From Streptomyces sp. HM190 (GTDB taxonomy: Bacteria; Actinomycetota; Actinomycetes; Streptomycetales; Streptomycetaceae): a stretch of DNA of 64,000 nt. The stretch spans positions 868,001-932,000 of the forward strand of contig NZ_CP047318.1 of the NCBI RefSeq assembly GCF_009857135.1, in the 5' to 3' direction. The translations under genes and the position numbers were made by a program. Below are positions 1-8,002 of this stretch, in pieces (positions within the stretch are counted from its first letter, which is position 1; each line of letters begins with the position of its first letter). Under the pieces are notes generated by a model. That model saw only the letters and a program-made list of their open reading frames with translations. It did not search any database and was not told the DNA's origin.

Positions 1-265
1 GGCGCACCGGGGTAAGGGCTGGGAGGAGGTCACCGAGCAGGCGATACGGGCGCTGGCCGCGCGCGGGCGCCCCCTGGTGTCCATCCTGTGGGGCCGCGAC
101 GCGCGCAACCTCCGCCCCCTGCTGGGTGATCTGCCGTCCATCGAGTCCGCCCATCCCTCTCCCATGTCGGCCGACCGCGGCTTCTTCGGCTCCCGTCCCT
201 TCAGCCGCGCCAACGACCTGCTCACCCGTCAGGGCGGTACTCCCGTGGACTGGCGCCTGCCGTGA
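1..265 (+). CDS. ung: Uracil-DNA glycosylase, C-terminal part
   Basis: Partial gene cut by the window start; the reading frame begins at base 2. The enzyme removes uracil from DNA in base-excision repair. The C-terminal hallmark of family 1 UNG is visible: a histidine in the [18 protein letters not shown] segment (DNA-intercalation loop and catalytic His) followed by the SRANDLL helix. It is preceded by the SILWGRDAR strand. It ends in TGA, which overlaps the GTG of the next gene (GTGA), so the two are probably translated together. Family assignment is by motif. Confidence 0.93.
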   Translation, partial: AHRGKGWEEVTEQAIRALAARGRPLVSILWGRDARNLRPLLGDLPSIESAHPSPMSADRGFFGSRPFSRANDLLTRQGGTPVDWRLP

Positions 266-1305
266 CGGCCGCCGGGGCGTCGTCCGGGCAGCGGCCGCAG
301 CAGCGGCCGCAGCAGGGGTCCGGCCCGGCGGCCACCGGGGAGGGCCCCGTCGTCCTCGCGGTGGACTCGGGTGGGTCGGGGCTGCGGGTGGCGCTCGCCG
401 TCGGCGGCAGCGTGGTCGGGGAGCCGCTCGCCGCCGGGGAGCCGGTGCGCACCGGGGCCTCGGGCATCGACGCCGGGCATCTGCTGGAGCTGGTGCTGCC
501 CAGGGCACGGCAGTTGCTCGCGCAGGCGGGGCGGGAGCGTCCCGCGGCGGTCGCCGTCGGCGCGGCCGGGTTCGCGACCCTCGGGGAGCGGTTGCGGGCC
601 GAGTTGCCGACCGCGTTCACGCGTGAACTGGGGGTGCGGCGGACGGCGCTGGTCGCCGACGCCGTCACCGCGTACGCCGGCGCGCTGGGGCCGCGGCCGG
701 GTGCGGTGATCGCCGCCGGCACGGGGCTGATCGCGATCGGCACCGATCTGCGGGCCTGGCGACGGGCGGACGGCTGGGGCCATCTGCTCGGGGACTGCGG
801 CGGCGGGGCGTGGATCGGGCGGGCGGGACTGGAGGCGGCGCTGCGGGCCCATGACGGGCGCGACGGTGGCTCGGAGATGCTCCTGGGGCGCCTGGAGCGT
901 GCGTTCGGCCCGCCGGACAGGCTGCCCGGGCAGCTCTATCCCCGGTCCGACCGCCCGGCGGTGCTGGCCTCCTTCGCTCCGGAGGTGGCCGCCTGCGCGG
1001 GCGAGGACCCGGTGGCGGCGGACATCCTGCGCGCCGCGGCCCGGCACATGGCCGACGCCGCGGCCGCCGTCTGCCCGGCGTCGGGCGACCCCCTGGTGGC
1101 GCTGACCGGCGGCCTGTTCAAGCTGGGCGCCCCTCTCCTCGCACCGCTGGACGAGGAGTTGACGCAGCGGCTGCCGCGGGCGCGGAGGGTGCCCGCCGAG
1201 GGCGATCCGCTGGAGGGCGCCGTACGCGTCGCGACCGGTCTGGCCAGCGGTGACCTCCGATTGCCGTACGACGATCAGCTGTTGTACAGCGTGGCTGAAA
1301 AGTAG
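262..1305 (+). CDS. BadF/BadG-type ATPase, N-acetylglucosamine kinase-like
   Basis: 347-residue protein of the ASKHA (actin-like ATPase) fold. The N-terminal phosphate-1 motif [11 protein letters not shown] lies near residue 36, an [12 protein letters not shown] adenosine/phosphate-2 segment follows near residue 150, and a [17 protein letters not shown] segment typical of BadF/NAGK proteins near residue 170. The family phosphorylates N-acetylglucosamine or related amino sugars; the true substrate cannot be read here. The start is GTG, overlapping the ung stop by the GTGA arrangement, so it is coupled to ung. Residues 1-30 are Gln/Ala-rich linker. Actinobacterial paralogs are often labelled simply BadF ATPase, which is the safer name. 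Confidence 0.8.
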   Translation: MTAAGASSGQRPQQRPQQGSGPAATGEGPVVLAVDSGGSGLRVALAVGGSVVGEPLAAGEPVRTGASGIDAGHLLELVLPRARQLLAQAGRERPAAVAVGAAGFATLGERLRAELPTAFTRELGVRRTALVADAVTAYAGALGPRPGAVIAAGTGLIAIGTDLRAWRRADGWGHLLGDCGGGAWIGRAGLEAALRAHDGRDGGSEMLLGRLERAFGPPDRLPGQLYPRSDRPAVLASFAPEVAACAGEDPVAADILRAAARHMADAAAAVCPASGDPLVALTGGLFKLGAPLLAPLDEELTQRLPRARRVPAEGDPLEGAVRVATGLASGDLRLPYDDQLLYSVAEK

Positions 1306-1483
1306 TACCCGAAACACGGACCAATGCAGCCTGTCGGACAAGCACCACTGTGGCCCGTCAAGAGCACTGCTCAGCAGATAAAAGCGGTATCGATCGGCCT
1401 GATCGACCCGTAACTCATCAGACAAATCCGGACGGATACCGCTCACCTGCACCCTCCCCGAACAGGGGAACCGCGGAAACAAG

Positions 1484-1489
1484 TAACAT
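1484..1489 (+). promoter_or_regulatory. Putative -10 box of a leaderless promoter
   Basis: TAACAT lies 8 nt before the ATG at 1498, so transcription would begin at or next to the start codon. No Shine-Dalgarno is visible before that ATG, which fits a leaderless mRNA, common in Streptomyces. No convincing -35 was found. The rest of the 1306-1497 gap shows nothing else firm. Confidence 0.4.
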
Positions 1490-1497
1490 GCGGCGCC

Positions 1498-2421
1498 ATG
1501 AGCTCCCCCACTGGGCCCGCGTCCGGCCTGCCAGTACGAATGCCGCGACCCCGCCAGCCCGGCCGGCACCGCCGACCGGAACCCCTGGCGGCTCCCGAGG
1601 GCGCGCCCGCGCTGCTCCTCGCGGTGCCGGGCACGCCCAGCGCCGCCACGCGCAGCCTCGCCGAGGAGGTCGTGAGCATCGCGCGCTCCGAGCTGCCCGG
1701 CCTCGACGCCCGCATCGGTTACGTCGACGGCGGCGACGACGACTTCCCCACCCTGCAGTCGGTGCTCACGGGTGCCGCCGAGGAGCGCACCGCCCGCTAC
1801 GAGCAGGCGCGCGCCGCCGGGCTCGACGTCAAGGAACCGGACGGCCCCGTCGCCGTGGTCGTGCCGCTGCTGGCCGGTCCGGACAACGCGACGCTGCGCC
1901 AGGTCCGCCAGGCGGTCATGGAGAGCCGCATCGCGGCCGAGCTGACCGATGTCCTCGGCCCGCACCCACTGCTCGCCGAAGCCCTGCACGTGCGCCTGTC
2001 GGAGGCCGGTCTGGCCCGTGCCGACCGCGCCCGGCTGTTCACCGTCGCCACCGCGGCGGACGGCATCATCCTGGCTTCCGTGGGCGGCGACGAGGCCGTG
2101 CAGGCGGCCGGCATCACGGGCATGCTGCTGGCCGCGCGGCTCGCCGTGCCGGTGATGGCCGCCGCGCTCGACCAGGAGGGTTCGATCAGCTCCGTGGCCG
2201 AGCAGTTGCGCTCCTCCGGCTCCCAGCAGCTCGCGCTCGCGCCGTACCTGATAGGGCCGGAGATCGACGCCGCCCTCATCGAGGACGCCGCGGCGGAGGC
2301 GGGGTGCTCGGCCGCCGAGGCGCTCGGCCCGTACCCGGCGATCGGCAAGTTGGCGCTCGGCAAGTACACGACGGCCCTGGGCATCGCGCCGCCGCAGCAG
2401 CAGGGCATGCCGGTCCGCTGA
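1498..2421 (+). CDS. CbiX/sirohydrochlorin chelatase-like protein
   Basis: 307 residues. After a basic Pro/Arg-rich tail (1-40) there are two chelatase-like half domains: an N-terminal strand ALLLAVPGTPSAA with the helix SLAEEVVSIAR, a PVAVVVPLLAGPD strand, then GPHPLLAEALHVRL and the second half with IILASVGGDE. This is the class II chelatase fold of CbiX/SirB, which insert Co or Fe into sirohydrochlorin. The first metal-site histidine (normally in a GHGSRD loop) is replaced by VPGTPSAA, and the second usual His after the PLFL strand is also absent (PLLAGPD), so chelatase activity is doubtful. Widely conserved in Streptomyces under this name. No tetrapyrrole genes are nearby. A perfect terminator follows. 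Confidence 0.75.
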   Translation: MSSPTGPASGLPVRMPRPRQPGRHRRPEPLAAPEGAPALLLAVPGTPSAATRSLAEEVVSIARSELPGLDARIGYVDGGDDDFPTLQSVLTGAAEERTARYEQARAAGLDVKEPDGPVAVVVPLLAGPDNATLRQVRQAVMESRIAAELTDVLGPHPLLAEALHVRLSEAGLARADRARLFTVATAADGIILASVGGDEAVQAAGITGMLLAARLAVPVMAAALDQEGSISSVAEQLRSSGSQQLALAPYLIGPEIDAALIEDAAAEAGCSAAEALGPYPAIGKLALGKYTTALGIAPPQQQGMPVR

Positions 2422-2449
2422 CGCCGGCCGCGCCCGGCCCGTCTCGACC

Positions 2450-2500
2450 CGTACGGCCGAGGGCCCGCTCCTCTCGCAGGAGCGGGCCCTCGGCCGTACG
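2450..2500. terminator. Perfect 23-bp hairpin, bidirectional terminator
   Basis: Arms 2450-2472 and 2478-2500 are perfectly complementary over 23 bp with a 5-nt loop (CTCGC). It sits between the convergent CbiX-like and lactonase genes and would serve both strands. As usual in Streptomyces there is no long U-tract. Confidence 0.9.
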
Positions 2501-2535
2501 CGTGCGCGGGCGGTGCCCGGTGCGGCGGGCCGCCG

Positions 2536-3585
2536 TCAGGCGCCGAGGACCACGCAGGAGGCGGCGGGCACCGCGACGGAGCCGGCGAGCACCGGGACGC
2601 CGGTGACCGGGTCGACCGTGAACCAGGTGATGTCCCCGGAGCACTGGTTGGCGACGTACAGGGTGCCCGCCGCGTGGGCGAGGGCGCGGGGCCAGCGGCC
2701 GCCGCAGGGGACGGTGGCGACCAGGCGCAGGGAGGGCCCCTCGACGGCGAGCACGGACAGGACGTCCGTGCCGCGGGTCGCCGTCCACACGTGGCGGCCG
2801 TCGGGCGACACCACGATGCCCGAGGGGTAGGCGTCGCCGTCCGGGGCGGACGGGAGCACGGGGACCTCCTGCAAGGGCTCCAGCGGGCCGTCGGGGGCGT
2901 TCCAGCGGCACACGGTGACGGTCGGGGCGAGTTCGTTCAGCACATGGACGTACACGGCGTCCGGGGCGTCCGGGGCGTCCGCGGCGAGGGCGAGGTGGCG
3001 CGGACCGGAGCCCGGCCGCAGCCGGGTCTCGGAGCGCACGACGGGCACACCGTCCTCCAGGGCGCAGACCCGCACCGTGTCCGTGCCGAGGTCGACGGCG
3101 AGGAACCGGTCACCGGCCGAGGCGGGCACCACCTGGTGCGCGTGCGGGCGCCGCTCGCCATCCGCGCGCGGGCCGGGGTGGCGGAGGGTGCCGGAGGCGG
3201 CGGGGGCGAGGGTGCCGTCGGCGAGCAGGGGGACGGCGGTGACGCTGCCGCCGGCGTGGTCGGCGGTCAGGACGTGGCCGTCGAGGACGCACAGGTGGGT
3301 GGGGCCGGCGCCGACCGGGACGGGCGGGCCGGTCAGGGCAGGCCGGTCGTCCGTCACCCGGTAGGCGGCGACCGCGCCGCGGGCGTTCTCACTGACCGCG
3401 TAGAGCGTCTCGCCGTCCGTGGAGAGAGCCAGGTAGGACGGGTCGGGGACGTCGGCGGCGCTCCCGAGGAGGGTCAGGGCGCCGCTGTCCCCGTCCACGG
3501 CGGCGACGAGGACGCCGGGACCTCCCTCCGCCGTGAACGAGCCGATGTACGCGCGGCGCTGCCGCCTCCCGTGTGCTGCTGCCAC
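2536..3585 (-). CDS. Lactonase family (7-bladed beta-propeller) protein
   Basis: 349 residues matching the 6-phosphogluconolactonase-like (Pgl, PF10282) propeller family. It opens with RRAYIGSFTAEGGPG and has repeated propeller blades such as DPSYLALSTDGETLYAVSE, GPTHLCVLDGHVLTAD, GPRHLALAADA, YPSGIVVSPDGRHVWTATR and WPRALAHAAGTLYVANQ. Members hydrolyse 6-phosphogluconolactone or other lactones, and many actinobacterial ones are uncharacterised. No signal peptide or membrane segment, so probably cytoplasmic. GTG start with GGAGGGG 9 nt upstream. The family is clear, the substrate is not. Confidence 0.82.
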   Translation of the reverse strand: MAAAHGRRQRRAYIGSFTAEGGPGVLVAAVDGDSGALTLLGSAADVPDPSYLALSTDGETLYAVSENARGAVAAYRVTDDRPALTGPPVPVGAGPTHLCVLDGHVLTADHAGGSVTAVPLLADGTLAPAASGTLRHPGPRADGERRPHAHQVVPASAGDRFLAVDLGTDTVRVCALEDGVPVVRSETRLRPGSGPRHLALAADAPDAPDAVYVHVLNELAPTVTVCRWNAPDGPLEPLQEVPVLPSAPDGDAYPSGIVVSPDGRHVWTATRGTDVLSVLAVEGPSLRLVATVPCGGRWPRALAHAAGTLYVANQCSGDITWFTVDPVTGVPVLAGSVAVPAASCVVLGA

Positions 3586-3693
3586 TGCCGTCCCCTCCCG
3601 GTGCTGCTCGGTGCCGGTGAGGGTAGCAGCAGGTCTAGACCAACAGGGGTGCGCCCGTCGGCCTCATCCGTCGGGGCGGTGGAGCGCCGCGGG

Positions 3694-5208
3694 TCAGGAG
3701 CCGGCCAGCCGGGAGCCCCGGGGCCTGCCGAGGGGCAGGGCCAGGTCGGACAGGGTCCGCTCCAGGTTGTGCAGGTGGACCAGCGGGGTGCCGGGCTCCG
3801 GCGGGTGCGGGGCCTCCTGCCCGGTGAGGTGCTGCGGCCAGGCCGGCGCCCGCGTCTCGTGGAAGGTCAGGGCCTCCACCGCGGCCTTGACCCGCCAGCA
3901 GGCGGCCACGAGGGACGCCTCGTGGGAGGCCGGCGGTTTGGCGGTGGCCGACACCAGGGCGTGGACCTCGTTCACGCAGTCGTCGAGGAGGCGCAGGGCC
4001 TGACGGGCGCGCGCCTTGCGGGCGTGGAACGGGTTCAGCGGGTGCACCAGCGGGGCGAGGGCGACGCGGGCGCGTCCGAACAGCGCCTCCAGTTCGGCGG
4101 CGTGCGGGGCCGGGTCGGCCTCGGGGTCGCCCTCCAGCCGGGCGGCGGTCTCGGTCGCGGCGGCGTGCACACAGTGCAGGGCCCGCTGGATCCAGGCGTC
4201 GTTGGTCGCATGGGTGGTGACCGGCAGGACGAGGACGACAGCGAGCATGGCGCAGCCCGCGCCGACCGCCGTCTCGACGAGCCGCAGCGCGAGCAACTGG
4301 GCGTCCAGGACGCCCAGCAAGCCGTAGAGGAGGCTGGCCATGACGGTGACCGCCAGCATCATCCAGGAGTACGACACGGCCGCCGTGTAGAAGATCCCGA
4401 ACACGCAGAGCGCGACGAGGGCGGCCGATGCCGCGGGAGCCCCGTCCAGCGGGACGGCCACGACGAGACCGACGGCGACGCCGATGACGGTGCCGAGGAC
4501 GCGGCGGAAGCCGCGGACCAGGGTCTCGCCCCGGGACGTCGTGTTGACGAAGATCCACCAGGCGGTGCCGACGGCCCAGTACCAGCGGTCCTCGGAGAAC
4601 CCCTGGCCGACGACGAGCGCGACCGCGCAGGCGGCCGCGGCCTGGAACGCCTGCCGGGTGGTGGGGCGGTCCAGGCCCGTACGGGGCGCCTCGGCGGGCG
4701 GCGCGACCGGCGGGACGGCGCGTTCGATGGGCCACAGGACGAAGCGCACGGCCCCGGCGACCAGCAGGGCGAGGGTCATGGCGGCGTAGAGCCCGGGCAG
4801 CTGGGCGGGGACGGCGTGCAGGAACTGGGTGACGAAGAAGCTCATGAAGGCGAAGATGCCGAGCGCCTGACCGCGTGCTCCCCAGCGGCGGGCGTAGACC
4901 CCGCAGAAGACCGTGGCGACGAACGCCGCGTCGCGGGCGGCCGTGAGGCCGTGCAGCGTGGTGGCGAACGCCAGGACCGGGAAGCCGGCCAGGGGCAGCA
5001 GGGCGGTGGTGATCCGCTGGGCGCGGACCGTGCCGTCGGTGACGGTGAAGAGGGCGAGGAGCGCGGCGAGACCTCCGGTGATCGACGCGGGGAGCGGGAA
5101 GCCGCTCAGTTCGGAGACGGCCACCGCGGCGCCGACGCCGATGACGGCGCGGACGGAGTTCCGCAGCCGCAGACGCCCCGGATCAGGCGCTGTGAACATC
5201 CTCTTCAT
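3694..5208 (-). CDS. FUSC-family membrane protein (aromatic-acid exporter type)
   Basis: 504 residues. Two blocks of hydrophobic helices lie at roughly residues 15-165 and 190-335, each followed by soluble sequence, with a soluble C-terminal domain of about 160 residues rich in Arg and Ala. The second block contains YWAVGTAWWIFVNTTS and the helix RRVLGTVIGVAVGLVVAV, typical of FUSC_2 proteins related to fusaric-acid resistance and AaeB aromatic carboxylate exporters. It acts at the cytoplasmic membrane; the substrate is unknown. The start MKRMF is close to a divergent Lrp/AsnC gene and a large inverted repeat (5379-5417), suggesting that regulator controls it. Confidence 0.82.
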   Translation of the reverse strand: MKRMFTAPDPGRLRLRNSVRAVIGVGAAVAVSELSGFPLPASITGGLAALLALFTVTDGTVRAQRITTALLPLAGFPVLAFATTLHGLTAARDAAFVATVFCGVYARRWGARGQALGIFAFMSFFVTQFLHAVPAQLPGLYAAMTLALLVAGAVRFVLWPIERAVPPVAPPAEAPRTGLDRPTTRQAFQAAAACAVALVVGQGFSEDRWYWAVGTAWWIFVNTTSRGETLVRGFRRVLGTVIGVAVGLVVAVPLDGAPAASAALVALCVFGIFYTAAVSYSWMMLAVTVMASLLYGLLGVLDAQLLALRLVETAVGAGCAMLAVVLVLPVTTHATNDAWIQRALHCVHAAATETAARLEGDPEADPAPHAAELEALFGRARVALAPLVHPLNPFHARKARARQALRLLDDCVNEVHALVSATAKPPASHEASLVAACWRVKAAVEALTFHETRAPAWPQHLTGQEAPHPPEPGTPLVHLHNLERTLSDLALPLGRPRGSRLAGS

Positions 5209-5602
5209 GGCCGTGTACCGCCCCCTCGCACTGGTGCGTGCCGCGTCCGCGGCCTGCTGGGTCTCAGCGGTCGACGGGCACAGCTAAGGCGCCGCGCTCC
5301 GGGTCCGGCCTCGTCGCCGTCCGGCACTGCGCGGCGCCGAAACTTCGTGGATGGGACAAGAGATAAGCACCTCCGGCCCCATTGGCTCAACACGCGGGTG
5401 CGAAAGTGAGCCAATGGCCCAGGCGACGCGGGGCGCGGCGCTCATCCGGTGTGCCATCGGATCAGGTCCCGGCCGAACGGCCTTCGCGGGGCGGCCGGGC
5501 CGGCGCGTCCGGCTCGGCGCGGGGCCGCGCCACCGGGAGCGGCACGGAGGCCGTTGATACCGTTTCCATGATCGTCGAATGGCGCAGGGAGGTCGACGGG
5601 TC
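5209..5602. other. Divergent intergenic region FUSC / Lrp
   Basis: 394 bases without a convincing gene. It holds a 9-bp stem-loop (GGCGCCGCG at 5288-5296 with CGCGGCGCC at 5330-5338) and an 11-bp inverted repeat at 5379-5417. A 26-codon ORF beginning near 5207 was considered and rejected. Confidence 0.6.
5379..5417. promoter_or_regulatory. 11-bp inverted repeat, candidate Lrp/AsnC operator
   Basis: CCATTGGCTCA (5379-5389) and its exact complement TGAGCCAATGG (5407-5417), centres 28 bp apart. The element lies in the divergent region between the FUSC gene and the Lrp/AsnC gene. The 17-nt AT-containing gap and spacing near three helical turns fit a multimeric regulator better than a terminator. 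Function is inferred. Confidence 0.55.
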
Positions 5603-6079
5603 ATGGCCGTGGACGAGCTGGACACCCGGATCCTGCGGTTGCTCCTCGAACAGCCGCGGACGAGTGTGCGGGAGTACGCCCGGGTGCTCGGTGTCGCCCG
5701 GGGGACGCTGCAGGCGCGGCTCGACCGGCTGGAGCGGGACGGTGTGATCACCGGGACGGCGCCGTCGCTGTCCCCCGCCGCGCTCGGCCATCCGGTGCTC
5801 GCCTTCGTGCACATCGAGGTGACCCAGGGGCATCTCGACGACGTGGGCGACGCGCTGGCGGCGGTACCGGAGATCGTCGAGGCGTTCTCCATCACGGGCG
5901 GCGGTGATCTGCTGACCCGGGTCGTGGCCCGCGACAACGCGCACCTGGAGGACGTGATCCAGTCGCTGATCAGCATGCCCGGCGTGGTGCGCACCCGTAC
6001 GGAGGTCGCGCTGCGGGAGCGGGTGCCGTACCGGCTGCTGCCGCTGGTGGAGTCGGTCGGCCGGGAGGCCGGGAACTGA
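5603..6079 (+). CDS. Lrp/AsnC family transcriptional regulator
   Basis: 158 residues from the chosen ATG. The N-terminal winged HTH is LDTRILRLLLEQPRTSVREYARVL then ARGTLQARLDRLERDG. The C-terminal RAM/AsnC domain has HPVLAFVHIEV, EIVEAFSITGGGDLLTRV and TRTEVALRERVPYRLLPLV. Lrp-type proteins form octamers and sense small molecules such as amino acids. The start at 5603 is chosen because GGGAGG precedes it by about 10 nt; an upstream in-frame ATG at 5579 adds 8 residues and has no better site. Divergent from the FUSC exporter, probably its regulator. Confidence 0.88.
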   Translation: MAVDELDTRILRLLLEQPRTSVREYARVLGVARGTLQARLDRLERDGVITGTAPSLSPAALGHPVLAFVHIEVTQGHLDDVGDALAAVPEIVEAFSITGGGDLLTRVVARDNAHLEDVIQSLISMPGVVRTRTEVALRERVPYRLLPLVESVGREAGN

Positions 6080-6146
6080 CCGCCGCGTGGGCCGGGGAGC
6101 TCGGGACCCGCGGCCTCCTGCTCATGAAGGGCGGGGCCGCGGATCC

Positions 6147-6190
6147 GTTCCCTTCGGGGGAGCGGGGAACTGCGCGAGGAACCACGACGG
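6147..6190. repeat. Streptomyces-type dispersed intergenic element with hairpin
   Basis: GTTCCC (6147-6152) pairs with GGGAAC (6165-6170), followed by CTGCGCGAGGAACCACGACG. From memory, this hairpin plus GGGGAACTGCGCGA tail recurs between convergent genes in many Streptomyces chromosomes. It lies between the convergent lrp and paaE ends and may act as a terminator. Confidence 0.45.
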
Positions 6191-6247
6191 ACCCACGGTC
6201 GCCGACTCACCCGCAGCCCCGAGCTGTTGGGCGCCCGGCCCCACCCC

Positions 6248-7495
6248 TCACGTGTCGAAGTCGACCGTCAGCGTCTCCGACACCGGATACGTCTGGCACG
6301 TCAGCACGTACCCCGCCGCCACCTCCGCCGGTTCCAGAGCGTAGTTGCGGCGCAGGTCCGCCTTGCCGTCGGGGACGAGCGCGCGGCAGGTGCCGCAGAC
6401 GCCGCCCTTGCAGGCGAAGGGGAGGTCGGGGCGGGTGCGCTGCGCCGCGTCGAGGATCGTCCGGTCGCGGGGCAGCGGCGCGGTGGTGGTGCGGCCGTCG
6501 AGCGTGATGGTGACCTCGCTGACCGGGCCCTCGGCGGCGGCCTCCTCGTGGCGGACCTCGCGGACGGGTTCGTCGTCGGCGTAGAACAGTTCCTGGTGGA
6601 CGCGGTCGGCGGGGACGCCGAGGCCGGCGAGGACCTGCTGGGCGTCACGGACCATGCCGTGGGGGCCGCACAGCCACCAGTGGTCCGCCGTGGCGACGAC
6701 GACGAGGGAGCCGATCAGTGCCGAGAGGCGTGCGGCGTCCAGTCTTCCGGAGAGCAGCTCCGCCTCGCGCGGCTCGCGGGACAGCACGTGGGCCAGCTGG
6801 AAGCGGGCCGGGTACAGGTCCTTCAGGTCGGCGAGTTCGTCGGCGAACATCACGGTGCCGGTGCGCCGGTTGCCGTAGAAGAGGGTCACCGTGGAGCGGG
6901 GGTCGGCGGCCAGGACCGACTCGGCGATGGAGATCATCGGGGTGATGCCGGAGCCCGCCGCGATCAGCACATGGTGGCCGGGGGCGGTGAGGTCGGGGGT
7001 GAAGAAGCCGGTGGGCGGCATGACCTCGACGGTGTCGCCGGGGCGTACGTCGTTCACCAGCCAGGAGGAGAACAGGCCGCCCGGTACGACCCGGACGCCG
7101 ATGCGCGGTGCCGAGCCCGCCGGTGAGCAGATCGAGTAGGAGCGTCGTTCGTCCCGTCCGTCGATCTCGCGCCGCAGCGTCAGCGACTGGCCGGGGGCGA
7201 ACGCGAAGTCCCCGGCCAGCTCGTCAGGGATCTCGAAGCCGACCGCGACGGCGTCCTCGCACAACGGCCGTACCTCGGCGACGCGCAGGGCGTGGAAGAC
7301 GGGTCGGCGCCGCGCGCGCGGACCTGCGGCGGGCGCGGCGGCGTCACCGGCGGCCGGACCGGGCACGGCGGAGGCGGCCGGTGACGCGGCGACGTCCGCG
7401 ACCGCAGCGGCGACCGCAGCCGCAGCGACACCCGGTGCCTCCCCCACCGGTCCCCCGCGCAGGCCCCCCGTCGGTCCTTCCGTGAAGCCCTTCAT
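6248..7495 (-). CDS. paaE: Phenylacetyl-CoA epoxidase reductase subunit PaaE
   Basis: 415 residues; passes electrons from NADPH to the diiron oxygenase PaaA. An Ala-rich N-terminal extension (1-60) precedes a ferredoxin-NADP reductase module: FAD segment RRSYSICS, NAD(P) segment HVLIAAGSGITPMISI, and FYGNRRTGTVMFADEL. The C-terminal plant-type [2Fe-2S] domain has the cysteine set ACKGGVCGTCRAL and a later YVLTCQTYP. The family is usually about 355 residues; the extra length is the N-terminal tail, so a shorter start is possible. Last gene of paaABCDE; its start at 7495 abuts the paaD stop. Confidence 0.92.
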   Translation of the reverse strand: MKGFTEGPTGGLRGGPVGEAPGVAAAAVAAAVADVAASPAASAVPGPAAGDAAAPAAGPRARRRPVFHALRVAEVRPLCEDAVAVGFEIPDELAGDFAFAPGQSLTLRREIDGRDERRSYSICSPAGSAPRIGVRVVPGGLFSSWLVNDVRPGDTVEVMPPTGFFTPDLTAPGHHVLIAAGSGITPMISIAESVLAADPRSTVTLFYGNRRTGTVMFADELADLKDLYPARFQLAHVLSREPREAELLSGRLDAARLSALIGSLVVVATADHWWLCGPHGMVRDAQQVLAGLGVPADRVHQELFYADDEPVREVRHEEAAAEGPVSEVTITLDGRTTTAPLPRDRTILDAAQRTRPDLPFACKGGVCGTCRALVPDGKADLRRNYALEPAEVAAGYVLTCQTYPVSETLTVDFDT

Positions 7496-8002
7496 TCAGA
7501 TCTCCTTGACGTGCTCGAACGGCTCGCGGCAGGTGTGGCAGCGCCACAGGGACTTGCAGGAGGTGGCGGCGAAGCGGGAGGTCTCCCCCGTGTCCCGGGA
7601 GCCGCAGCGGGGACAGGGGACCGCGCGCCGGGTGGCGGACAGCTGGAGGGGGACCGGGCCGCGGGGGGCGGGTCCCGGCGGGGCGATGCCGTGCTCGGCC
7701 AGCTTGCGGCGGCCCGGCTCCGTGATCCAGTCGGTGGTCCAGGGCGGGCTGAGCACCGTGCGGATCTCCACCCGCTCGTATCCGGCCGCGCGCAGCCGCG
7801 CCGCGACGTCGGCCCGCATCTCGGCCATGGCCGGGCAGCCCGAGTAGGTGGGGGTGAGGCTCGCGACGACGGTGCCGTCGCCGGTCAGCTCCACGTCCCG
7901 CAGGACGCCGAGGTCGGCGAGGGTCAGCATAGGCAACTCGGGGTCGGGCACCTGCCCGGCGATCTGCCGGGCCCGCCGCGCGTCGAGGAGGGCGGTCACC
8001 AT
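7496..8002 (-). CDS. paaD: Phenylacetyl-CoA epoxidase subunit PaaD
   Basis: 168 residues from ATG at 8002. The N-terminal part is a MIP18/DUF59-type domain (PDPELPMLTLADLGVLRDV, TPTYSGCPAMAEM), the Fe-S/metal-maturation fold found in all PaaD. The C-terminal zinc ribbon CPRCGS...CKSLWRCHTCREPF carries the Cys set seen in PaaD. PaaD is needed for the epoxidase in vivo and is thought to help assemble the metal centre. The start overlaps the paaC stop by 7 bp. The longer open frame upstream is only antisense-type background over paaC. Confidence 0.92.
   Translation of the reverse strand: MVTALLDARRARQIAGQVPDPELPMLTLADLGVLRDVELTGDGTVVASLTPTYSGCPAMAEMRADVAARLRAAGYERVEIRTVLSPPWTTDWITEPGRRKLAEHGIAPPGPAPRGPVPLQLSATRRAVPCPRCGSRDTGETSRFAATSCKSLWRCHTCREPFEHVKEI

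Noticed and set aside
5207..5287. 26-codon ORF upstream of the Lrp gene
   Set aside because: Overlaps the FUSC start on the other strand, no ribosome-binding site.
2674..5409. Long plus-strand open frame over lactonase and FUSC
   Set aside because: Antisense to two well-supported genes; low-complexity Gly/Arg/Glu product.
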